Shown piece by piece: positions 1 through 6,990 of a stretch of DNA of 12,867 bases. The stretch spans positions 1 to 12,867 of the forward strand of contig JANRKG010000368.1 of NCBI GenBank assembly GCA_033763635.1, given 5' to 3'. The stretch's first letter is position 1, and each line of letters opens with the position of its first letter. The stretch is from JANRKG01 sp033763635. GTDB taxonomy: Bacteria; Cyanobacteriota; Cyanobacteriia; GCF-001939115. The notes under the pieces are model-generated. The model ran no database searches. It had not been told where the DNA came from and saw nothing but the letters and a program-made list of their open reading frames with translations. A program made the position numbers and the translations under genes.

Positions 1-792
1 GATGGTAAACAGGCAATTTTGTGGCGCTATTTTCCCAAAGCCTACTTTGCACTAGAGGGATTACTGGTCAACCAATTCAGCAAGATTTTGTCGTGCAATT
101 CTGAGTCCATTCAGCTTTACCAGCATTTGTATCCATCTCTAGTAGACCGAATTAATTACTACCGAAACAGTGTGGATACTGAAATCTTTTATCCATTACC
201 CTTTGTTCAAAAAGAAGTAACAAGACGGCAATTTTCACAAAAAATGGGGTTGTCAGAGGAAACTCGTTTTATTTTATTTGCCGGACGGTTACATCCCCAA
301 AAAGATCCCATTTTACTGGTGAGATCCTTTGCTGCTTTAGATTTTGAAAATGCTCATTTACTCATTGCAGGTGATGGGGAGTTAGCAGATGAAGTTCGTA
401 GTGAGATTACTCGTCTTGGCCTGACTCATAAAATTACAATGCTGGGTTCCCAAAGTCGTAATCAGCTTGCTTATTTTCAGCAAATCAGCAGTGCTTGTGT
501 ATTAACAAGTGCTTATGAAGGACTCCCGATCGTGGTTTTAGAAGCACTTGCTTCTGGCACACCGATTGTCACAACTCGATGTGGTGAAACACCCAAAATT
601 TTAACTGCTGAGAGTGGCATTGTCTGTGATGAAAGATCACCCGAAACGATCGCCAAAGCATTTCAAATAATTCTCGAATATCCTGAAAAGTTTCCCGTTG
701 AGGCTTGCACTAAAGTGGCAGCTCCCTATAGCGCCAATTTAGTCATTCAAAAAATTTATAGCGACATGTTGAATCGATGGAAGCCTGAGTAA
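1..792 (+). CDS. GT4 family glycosyltransferase, 5' end cut by window edge
   Basis: This is the C-terminal two thirds of a GT-B fold glycosyltransferase of family GT4, which transfers a sugar from a nucleotide-sugar donor to a growing lipid-linked glycan on the cytoplasmic face of the inner membrane. The frame is open from base 1 with no stop, so the gene starts upstream; the TTG at 19 is probably not the true start. About 263 codons are visible, where the family usually has 360-400. Seen directly: the start of the donor-binding domain with FAGRLHPQKDP (from base 280), then the phosphate-binding AGDGEL stretch, and the family E-x7-E motif in YEGLPIVVLEA (Glu codons at 517 and 541) followed by SGTPIV. 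It ends with TAA at 790-792, 51 bases before the next gene. The sugar and linkage cannot be told from sequence alone. Confidence 0.9.
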   Translation, partial: DGKQAILWRYFPKAYFALEGLLVNQFSKILSCNSESIQLYQHLYPSLVDRINYYRNSVDTEIFYPLPFVQKEVTRRQFSQKMGLSEETRFILFAGRLHPQKDPILLVRSFAALDFENAHLLIAGDGELADEVRSEITRLGLTHKITMLGSQSRNQLAYFQQISSACVLTSAYEGLPIVVLEALASGTPIVTTRCGETPKILTAESGIVCDERSPETIAKAFQIILEYPEKFPVEACTKVAAPYSANLVIQKIYSDMLNRWKPE

Positions 793-832
793 ATTGTTCC
801 GTTATCACCTTCACATATCATCTTCACTTCAT

Positions 833-836
833 GGAG
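833..836 (+). promoter_or_regulatory. Ribosome binding site for the second glycosyltransferase
   Basis: GGAG lies seven bases upstream of the ATG at 844, good Shine-Dalgarno spacing, and supports that start. The rest of the 51-base gap shows no clear promoter or terminator. Confidence 0.6.
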
Positions 837-843
837 TCATCCA

Positions 844-2052
844 ATGAAAATAGCAGTGGTTGGAGTTAAGGGCCTTCCTCCTAAACAAGGAGGTATTGAA
901 CACTATTGTGCAGAAGTTTATCCCCGCATCGTTGCCCAAGGCCACTCTGTAGATTTATATGCCCGTTCTTCATATACGGATCTTCCTGCCTATTATCAAC
1001 ATGACTTCGATGGAGTTAAGGTAATCTCTTTACCTTGTCCGGGCTGGCGAGGTTTTGATGCATTCTTCAGTTCGGCTTTAGGAGCCATTACCTCCAGCCG
1101 CAAGTCATACGATATTGTGCATTTTCATGCCCTTGGGCCTTCTCTATTTACCTCATTACCCAAAATTGTATCCTCTTCCAAGATCGTAGTAACTTGCCAG
1201 GGATTAGATTGGCAGCGGGACAAATGGGGTAATACGTCCAGCCAGTTAATTTTACTGGGGGAAAAAGCAGCTGTTCGTTTTGCAGATGAAATCATTGTTG
1301 TGTCAAAGGCTTTACGCAATTATTTTCAGGAAACCTATAGCCGCGATACTGTTTATATTCCCAATGCACCTGCAAGTTTTGTGGATTCTGATCCAGCCTT
1401 CTCCTATGGCACATCGCTAGGCTTGACCCCAAATCGCTATCTTGTGTTTTTAGGTAGATTAGTTCCAGAGAAGTGTCCTGACCTGCTAATCAAAGCGTTT
1501 CAATCGCTGCAATTAAAGGATTGGAAACTGGTTCTTGTGGGTGGCAATAGTGATGCTTCATCCTTTCATTCATCTCTCATTAAATTGGCAGCAGACAATG
1601 CCAATATTGTTTTTGCTGGGGAATTATTGGGCAAACGGTTGGCAGAGATTATTCGAGGTGCCGGACTGTTTGTACTGCCGTCCAAGTTAGAAGGATTGCC
1701 ACTGGCGATGTTAGAAGCGATGCAGCAGGGAGTTCCCGTTTTAGCCAGTGACATTCCGCCTCACCAGGAGCTTTTAGAAAATGAACGGGGGTTACTGTTT
1801 GAAGTTGGAAATTTGAACCATCTACAAGAACAGATTATCTGGGCTATCAATCACCAGGCTGAAATGACAAGTATGGCAGAGCAAGCCAGAAATTATGTCC
1901 TGACCCATCATAGTTGGGAAACCATTACGCAAAAAACGCTAGAAGTTTTTGAACGGCTATTAGCTCCCGACTCTACTCTCTATCCTTCTCAGGTGGAAGC
2001 AGCTAATTTAGGCGCGAATAAGTTAATATCTGGAACTATACAGGAGCGTTAA
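844..2052 (+). CDS. GT4 family glycosyltransferase
   Basis: A full-length (402 aa) GT-B glycosyltransferase expected to add one sugar to the lipid-linked repeat unit in the cytoplasm. The N-terminus MKIAVVGVKGLPPKQGGIEHY (glycine-rich loop with GGIE at residues 16-19) resembles the acceptor-side Rossmann domain found in many GT4 enzymes of polysaccharide loci, including the DUF1972-type rhamnosyltransferases. VFLGRLVPEKCPD begins the donor domain near residue 200. The E-x7-E donor-binding motif is intact in LEGLPLAMLEA (Glu283 and Glu291), followed by QGVPVLASD. The start is supported by GGAG seven bases upstream. The last 30 or so residues (after FERLLAPD) look like a low-complexity tail. 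It lies between another GT4 gene and the wzc-like gene, 38 bases before the latter. A glucosyl- or rhamnosyltransferase is possible but not provable here. Confidence 0.92.
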   Translation: MKIAVVGVKGLPPKQGGIEHYCAEVYPRIVAQGHSVDLYARSSYTDLPAYYQHDFDGVKVISLPCPGWRGFDAFFSSALGAITSSRKSYDIVHFHALGPSLFTSLPKIVSSSKIVVTCQGLDWQRDKWGNTSSQLILLGEKAAVRFADEIIVVSKALRNYFQETYSRDTVYIPNAPASFVDSDPAFSYGTSLGLTPNRYLVFLGRLVPEKCPDLLIKAFQSLQLKDWKLVLVGGNSDASSFHSSLIKLAADNANIVFAGELLGKRLAEIIRGAGLFVLPSKLEGLPLAMLEAMQQGVPVLASDIPPHQELLENERGLLFEVGNLNHLQEQIIWAINHQAEMTSMAEQARNYVLTHHSWETITQKTLEVFERLLAPDSTLYPSQVEAANLGANKLISGTIQER

Positions 2053-2090
2053 AAGACTACGCTGACTTCACCCCATGTTCACAGTAAGTC

Positions 2091-4310
2091 ATGATGGCTA
2101 GAAGCTTTTCATCCATCCCATCCATTTTTCTGCGGCATTGGCTTCCGGCCTGTTCAACTCTGGCAATGGTTATGATGGCTGCGGTTGCCTATCTGCAATC
2201 CACTCCTCGGTTGTATGAAACAAGCACTCGTCTCATTCTCGACGAAAAACGGGTCAGTGTTTCCGAATTAGGAAGAGACTTGGCCCGTTTATCCGATATT
2301 GTTCCTGGCGGTCCCAATCCGATCGCAACTCAGGCAGAGTTAGTTAAATCCCAACGGGTTCTGAACCGTGCCCTGAAGCACTTAGCGAACCGCAAATCTG
2401 CCACTTTACCAACGATGAATCAGTTGAACAGGGGGTTAAAGATCAAAATTATCCCTGCGACTAATATTCTTGAATTGAGTTATCGGGGTCCAGATCCCAA
2501 AATGGCAGCAGACATCCTCAACGCAGTCGCAACCTCTATGGTTGAAGAAAATGTTGAATCGATTCGTGCGGGTGCTCAATCCGTCAAAACATTCCTACAA
2601 GCAGAAGTGCCACGACAACGGGCAATTTTGCAGCGGGCTGAAGAAGTAGAAAACCTTTATCGGCAAGAGAACCAACTTGTCTCTGTTCCAGAACAAACTC
2701 GGAAACTTGTAGAAACGTTGGGGACATTCGAAAACCAAGAACGAGATTTATCTGCTCAATTACAGGAAGTTTCATCCCGCAATCTCTCATTAAAACAAGT
2801 GATTGGTGCGGGACCTCTGAGCAGTGCCTATACTTCTGTGCGGGTGGGTCAAGACGAGGAATTAAAAAACCTGCGAGCCAAGTTACTGGATTTAGAAACC
2901 AGGGTTATTAATGAGCAGTCTCGGTTAGGGGATCAACATCCCGATTTGCTGGCTCTAATTGAACAACGGGATGAAGTTCGAAATCTTTATGGACAAAGAT
3001 TATCTCGGCTGGTACCCGGAGCAAATTTAAACCAAAGCGATCCTGCCAATGAACAAAGTAATACAGATGTGCAGAGTAATATTGCAACTGATGCATTAAG
3101 CCAGGATTTAACGTCCCGGTTAATTATCAGTGAGGTAGAACGAGTTGCCTTGGCACAAAAGTTGCAAGTGGTTCGACAGGAAAGATCAGCATTGCAAGCT
3201 CGTCTGGCCGAGCTACCCATTAAGCAGCAACCTTTAACCAATCTGACTCGTGCCAGAGAAGAAGCAGAAGCAACCTTAAAGCAGTTACAGGCAAAATTGC
3301 AGGAAGCGACGATCGCAGAAGCTCAACTCGTGAGCAACCTGCAAGTTATTTCTCCCGCCGAGCTACCGCTTAAGCCGCAATGGCCCAAAAAGTTGGTTGT
3401 TCTGGTGACTGCTACATTCTTTGGAGCAGTTTTAGTGGTCGCACTGGTGGTAGCTCTGGAGTTATTAGATGACTCCCTGCATGAAATAAGGGAAGCGGAA
3501 GACATCTTAAAGCAGCCATCTTTAGGAAATTTGCCACTTTTACCTGCCCGCTTGAAAAACCTTAGCCAACCTGCTTCTTTTTTGGATAGTAGCCATTTAG
3601 TAGAACCTTACCGTAAGCTCTTGAAAACCCTGGAGCATCAGAGCGGTAAACAATTACGGTTACTCGTTGTTAGCAGTGCGCGAACAGGCGAAGGTAAATC
3701 AACAGTTGCAGCCCATTTAGCCACTGTATCGGCCATGCTCTCTCAAAGAACCTTATTAATTGATGCCAATTTACATCAACCCAGGCAGCATGAGATATTC
3801 CAACTTCCCATGGAACCTGGCTTAACCAATGTTGTGCAGGGGGAACTCGTCTTACAGGAAGCTATTCAGTCAACCAATATTGAGAACCTTGCTTTTCTCA
3901 GTTCTGGCACACCCACTCAACGTCCCTCTGTGATTCTAGAGACAGCAGGCATGAAGTCACTGCTGGAGAAAGCAGCTTATTTGTTTGACCTTGTTATCAT
4001 TGATACCCCCCCCATTGATATTTCCGCAGATGCGATCGTCTTGGGTCGGTACAGTGATGGAATGTTAATGGTTGTCCGTCCCGGTATTTCTTCTCGCAGT
4101 CGTCTCACCCAGGCAATGCAAGAATTGACTAAAAATGAAGTGTCGTTAGTAGGCTTTGTCGCTAACGGGACTCGTCATGCCCTTCCACTTAGCAATTCAA
4201 AGTCTAGCCAATCCTACAAATCCAATTCCAGATCCAAACTGCTACAACGTTTACCGTTCTCTCACCGCTTTCAAGAGCAGACTGCGATCGGTTTAGGGAG
4301 GACATCATGA
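2091..4310 (+). CDS. wzc: Wzc/GumC-like polysaccharide co-polymerase with BY-kinase-like domain
   Basis: A 739-aa inner-membrane protein expected to control chain length and couple polymerisation to export with the Wza-like protein next door. Order of parts: membrane segment about 15-36; Wzz-type chain-length domain from about 38; long periplasmic, largely coiled-coil region about 160-415, ending in a GNVR-like stretch near 380-405 (PLTNLTRAREEAE); proline-containing second membrane segment about 428-458; cytoplasmic P-loop domain about 505-695. Walker A is ARTGEGKST (530-538) and Walker B is LVIIDTPP (634-641), both intact. The kinase signatures are not: EX2RX2R reads EPYRKLL (505-511), so the second Arg is Leu; Walker A' DxDxR reads DANLH (558-562); and the tail after 695 has a single Tyr (709) instead of a Tyr cluster. 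ATPase-like fold is clear; tyrosine kinase activity is doubtful. A second ATG at 2094 is an equally possible start; the upstream RBS is weak. The stop overlaps the next start by four bases. Confidence 0.93.
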   Translation: MMARSFSSIPSIFLRHWLPACSTLAMVMMAAVAYLQSTPRLYETSTRLILDEKRVSVSELGRDLARLSDIVPGGPNPIATQAELVKSQRVLNRALKHLANRKSATLPTMNQLNRGLKIKIIPATNILELSYRGPDPKMAADILNAVATSMVEENVESIRAGAQSVKTFLQAEVPRQRAILQRAEEVENLYRQENQLVSVPEQTRKLVETLGTFENQERDLSAQLQEVSSRNLSLKQVIGAGPLSSAYTSVRVGQDEELKNLRAKLLDLETRVINEQSRLGDQHPDLLALIEQRDEVRNLYGQRLSRLVPGANLNQSDPANEQSNTDVQSNIATDALSQDLTSRLIISEVERVALAQKLQVVRQERSALQARLAELPIKQQPLTNLTRAREEAEATLKQLQAKLQEATIAEAQLVSNLQVISPAELPLKPQWPKKLVVLVTATFFGAVLVVALVVALELLDDSLHEIREAEDILKQPSLGNLPLLPARLKNLSQPASFLDSSHLVEPYRKLLKTLEHQSGKQLRLLVVSSARTGEGKSTVAAHLATVSAMLSQRTLLIDANLHQPRQHEIFQLPMEPGLTNVVQGELVLQEAIQSTNIENLAFLSSGTPTQRPSVILETAGMKSLLEKAAYLFDLVIIDTPPIDISADAIVLGRYSDGMLMVVRPGISSRSRLTQAMQELTKNEVSLVGFVANGTRHALPLSNSKSSQSYKSNSRSKLLQRLPFSHRFQEQTAIGLGRTS
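4295..4301 (+). promoter_or_regulatory. Strong ribosome binding site at the wzc/wza overlap
   Basis: AGGGAGG inside the last codons of the wzc-like gene sits five bases before the ATG at 4307. It fixes the start of the export gene and, with the ATGA overlap (4307-4310), points to translational coupling of the two physically interacting products. Confidence 0.7.
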
Positions 4311-5440
4311 ACTTGCCCAATAGGACACAGATTGCTTTTTTATTCACCCTGCTTGGGTTATTTAGCATAGAGTTTTTTTTGCCTACCAGGACAATGGCTC
4401 AATTGCCAGCTCTGGTGAATAGCCCTACCAACAATCAACAGGCTGTCCCCCCGACAGAAGCCATTCCAGCCAGTATGGAACCTCAAAAGACTGGGAATGC
4501 ATCCCCCGAAGTTGATCCCATGAATCGACTGAAATCGGGCGATCGGATTCGATTGGTGGTGACAGGATTCCCTGATTTTTCCGGGGAGCAGGTCATTCTG
4601 GCAGATGGAACGCTACAACTTCCTTTGGTGGGGTCGATCGTCGTTGCAGGACTCTCCCCTGCCGATGCCGTTACAACCATTACCACCTCCCTCCGCCCCT
4701 ATATCCGCCGCCCACAGGTGGGGCTAGCTGTTGTCAGCATTCGCCCCCCCCGGATCAGTGTCACCGGGGAAGTGGTACGTCCGGGACCTCGACTGCTGAC
4801 CCCTCCGCCCAACGCATTTAATCCCAATGCGGCTACAGAAAACTTTCAAACCCTGAGTTTTGCGCTGGTGCAGGCAGGGGGTGTCACTCCCAATGCCGAT
4901 CTACGCAACATCATCATTCGCCGAGTCATTTCCGGCTCCACCGATTTAGGACTTCAGACAACGGTGCCCAAAAGCGAAATCAAAGTTGACCTCTGGCAGG
5001 CCATTCAACGCGGCGATCTGTCGGGCGATCCCCGTCTGGTGGATGGGGATGAAGTGATTGTCCCAACCGCCCCTGTTGCCCGTTCGGAACAACGCCAATT
5101 GCTCTCATCAACGGTCGCACCGTTGGCAATCACAGTGCAGATTGCCGGAGAAGTTCGTCGTCCTGGGACCGTTCAAATCAGCCCTATAGCAGGAGCCAGT
5201 GCGGCGGTTGCGGCGGCGGGTGGGCCAACTGATAAAGCTCGTACCGACTCAATGACCTTGCTTCGGGTATCAGAAGATGGACGGCTAGAACGACAGGAGT
5301 TTGCCTTTGGCAATAACACAGTTCAACTCAAGGATGGAGATGTCATTGTGGTCGATAAAAGCTTTTTCAGCTCAACTCTGGAAACCTTGTCAAACATCAT
5401 CAATCCACTAACACCTTTTTTATTCTTGTTTGGCAGGTGA
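4307..5440 (+). CDS. wza: Wza-like outer-membrane polysaccharide export (OPX) protein
   Basis: A 377-aa secreted export protein that probably forms the periplasmic/outer-membrane conduit for the polymer. Residues 1-31 form a signal peptide (basic start, hydrophobic 9-26, likely cut after TMA). A Pro/Gln-rich linker follows, then the Poly_export domain about 74-145 (LKSGDRIRLVVTGFPDFSGE, then DGTLQLPLVGSI). Two SLBB-type beta-grasp domains follow: about 150-255 (begins ISVTGEVVRPGP) and about 275-350 (begins VQIAGEVRRPGTV). A short hydrophobic end, 361-376, may reach the membrane but is shorter than the amphipathic barrel helix of E. coli Wza. There is no cysteine anywhere in the protein, so it cannot be a lipoprotein as E. 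coli Wza is. The start is set by AGGGAGG and the four-base overlap with wzc. Its base composition looks somewhat more GC-rich than the two GT genes to the left. Confidence 0.93.
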   Translation: MNLPNRTQIAFLFTLLGLFSIEFFLPTRTMAQLPALVNSPTNNQQAVPPTEAIPASMEPQKTGNASPEVDPMNRLKSGDRIRLVVTGFPDFSGEQVILADGTLQLPLVGSIVVAGLSPADAVTTITTSLRPYIRRPQVGLAVVSIRPPRISVTGEVVRPGPRLLTPPPNAFNPNAATENFQTLSFALVQAGGVTPNADLRNIIIRRVISGSTDLGLQTTVPKSEIKVDLWQAIQRGDLSGDPRLVDGDEVIVPTAPVARSEQRQLLSSTVAPLAITVQIAGEVRRPGTVQISPIAGASAAVAAAGGPTDKARTDSMTLLRVSEDGRLERQEFAFGNNTVQLKDGDVIVVDKSFFSSTLETLSNIINPLTPFLFLFGR

Positions 5441-5445
5441 TCGGT

Positions 5446-5511
5446 ATGAAACGGGCAATTTTGCCATTCGATTCAGCGATGCAAAGAACTGAGCCTTGTT
5501 TACTTAATTGA
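5446..5511 (+). CDS. Possible 21-codon upstream ORF / leader peptide
   Basis: In the 99-base gap between the wza-like and wzx-like genes an ATG at 5446 opens a frame of 21 codons, ending in TGA at 5509-5511. It begins MKRAILPFDSAM. AGGTGA at 5435-5440, which overlaps the wza stop, sits five bases upstream and could serve as its ribosome binding site. Nothing resembles a known leader and such short frames arise by chance, so this is only a candidate that might couple wzx translation to wza. Confidence 0.18.
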   Translation: MKRAILPFDSAMQRTEPCLLN

Positions 5512-5528
5512 GTTGGGAGCAATACTCC

Positions 5529-5533
5529 AAGGA
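5529..5533 (+). promoter_or_regulatory. Ribosome binding site that decides the wzx start
   Basis: AAGGA lies six bases before the ATG at 5540. It favours that ATG over the in-frame TTG at 5513. An imperfect hairpin just upstream (TTGGGAG 5513-5519, loop, CTCCAA 5525-5530, with one bulged G) overlaps the first bases of this site and could partly mask it. Confidence 0.55.
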
Positions 5534-5539
5534 AGTTTA

Positions 5540-6961
5540 ATGAAAGGCCAGACCTCACTGAAACAGAAGCTCCTCAAAGGTGGCCTGTATTTAGCGGTAC
5601 GTCAGTTAATTGGATCGGCATTGTCACTAATCAGTATCCTGGTGATTGCCCGTGTTCTGGGACCTGAAAATTATGGGATTGTGACGATCGCCACAGGCAT
5701 CCTACTGTTTACGATCTGGACCGGCAAGTTAGGTCTGGATGTCTATCTCATTCGTCAACCAGATCTACCCCCCGATAGCGCAGAGCAAATCCTGGCATTT
5801 TACAACACAGTGGGTGTAGGGTTATGCGGCATATTGTGGCTGGCTGTCCCCCTCTTCGAGTTATGGACAGGGCAGGCGATCGTTGTCCAGGTTCTACGCT
5901 GGTTGATCCCCGTGATCTGGTTAGAAATGGTTGCCAGCGCTTCCATTTCCATGATGGAACGAGAACTGCACTTTGATCAGGTAGGGTTAATTGAAACAAT
6001 CGCTCAAGCGGCCAACTACCTGTTGGCAATCCCCCTGGTTTTAGCTAACTTTAGCTACTGGGGACCCATCTATGGCTGGATATTACAATATGCCCTGTTA
6101 ATGTTCATGGGTCGTCGCTGTTATCCTGTACGATGGCGATGGCGATGGCGATGGAATTTTATCCGGGAAGCCCTTCGTTGTGGGCTAGCGTACTCTGGCT
6201 CCAATTTAATTGTGTCACTGAAGGCATTGACATTGCCCCTCTTTGTCAGTCGCTTTGCAGGATTGGAAGCGGCTGGAATTATTGGGATCGCGACCCGTCT
6301 GGCAGATCAATTGGGATTATTTCGGTTAGTGATCTCACGCCTATCCATTAGCGCCATTGCCAAACTGATTGGCAACCCCGAAGCCACTCGACGGGCTGTT
6401 AGTCAGGGGATTGTTTATCAAGGATTAATTGTCGGCCCACCGTTTGCATTATTTGCTTGTTGTGCAATTTGGGTGATCCCCCTGGTGTTTGGAGAACAAT
6501 GGCTCCCCAGTGTGCCCATCTTTACTTTGATTGCTGTTGCTCGATTGATTGATAGTGTCTTTAATCTGCATATTGCTACGCTTTATGCTGCTGGGCATAA
6601 CCGTGAAGTTGCTAAATTTAATGCCTGGTATGTCGGTTTGTTTTGGGTTGCCACCTGGCTCCTCTTACCTCCTTTAGGTGCATGGGGGTATGGCCTGTCG
6701 GAGATTTTTTCACTGCTATCCTACACTTTTGTTCATGGGTCTTTAGCCCGTCTATCAGGTTCACCGGATTATCAAGATGGCATCTGGCTGGTGGTAGCGA
6801 CCCTTCCACCGCTCTTGGCTGGCCCCTGGGTCTCTCCCCTGATCAGCTTGCCCCTCTTTATTGGAAGTTATGGCTTGTTATTTTTAATGCGATCGAGCAT
6901 CCGGAAGATCCCCTTGGAACTTTATGCCGTCTGGCAATCCCGAAAAGTTGTCTCAACCTAA
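5540..6961 (+). CDS. wzx: Wzx-like oligosaccharide flippase (MOP superfamily)
   Basis: A 473-aa multi-spanning inner-membrane protein that probably moves the lipid-linked repeat unit from the cytoplasmic to the periplasmic face. The N-terminal pattern (KLLKGGLYLAVRQLIGSALSLISILVIARVLGPENYGIVTIA) is typical of the polysaccharide_synt family: amphipathic start, first membrane helix, then the R-x-L-G-P-x-x-Y-G loop. About 12-14 hydrophobic segments follow, with paired-helix spacing, up to a basic C-terminus. The start at 5540 has a good RBS; a TTG at 5513 would add nine residues but has no better signal. Residues 198-205, in a predicted cytoplasmic loop, are (Arg-Trp)4, encoded by a perfect hexanucleotide repeat. 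The gene follows wza by 99 bases and precedes wzy by 29, as expected for one transcription unit. The substrate is not predictable. Confidence 0.92.
   Translation: MKGQTSLKQKLLKGGLYLAVRQLIGSALSLISILVIARVLGPENYGIVTIATGILLFTIWTGKLGLDVYLIRQPDLPPDSAEQILAFYNTVGVGLCGILWLAVPLFELWTGQAIVVQVLRWLIPVIWLEMVASASISMMERELHFDQVGLIETIAQAANYLLAIPLVLANFSYWGPIYGWILQYALLMFMGRRCYPVRWRWRWRWNFIREALRCGLAYSGSNLIVSLKALTLPLFVSRFAGLEAAGIIGIATRLADQLGLFRLVISRLSISAIAKLIGNPEATRRAVSQGIVYQGLIVGPPFALFACCAIWVIPLVFGEQWLPSVPIFTLIAVARLIDSVFNLHIATLYAAGHNREVAKFNAWYVGLFWVATWLLLPPLGAWGYGLSEIFSLLSYTFVHGSLARLSGSPDYQDGIWLVVATLPPLLAGPWVSPLISLPLFIGSYGLLFLMRSSIRKIPLELYAVWQSRKVVST
6131..6154 (+). repeat. Four perfect tandem copies of CGATGG inside wzx
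   Basis: Hexamer CGATGG is repeated four times without mismatch and in frame, encoding Arg-Trp four times (residues 198-205 of the flippase). Because the unit is six bases, gain or loss of a copy adds or removes one Arg-Trp pair without shifting the frame. Confidence 0.9.
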
Positions 6962-6990
6962 CTTGCATCCCTGAAAAGAAAGCTGAGTCT

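Noticed and set aside
5497..5526. Promoter-like TTGTTT and AATACT with 18-base spacing before wzx
   Set aside because: Both boxes are poor matches and the start of transcription would fall on the ribosome binding site of wzx.
5513..5539. TTG start at 5513 for wzx
   Set aside because: No Shine-Dalgarno at suitable spacing, and ATG 5540 has AAGGA six bases upstream.
5748..6029. 93-codon open frame on the - strand inside wzx
   Set aside because: Antisense shadow of a clear membrane protein gene; no domain or context support.
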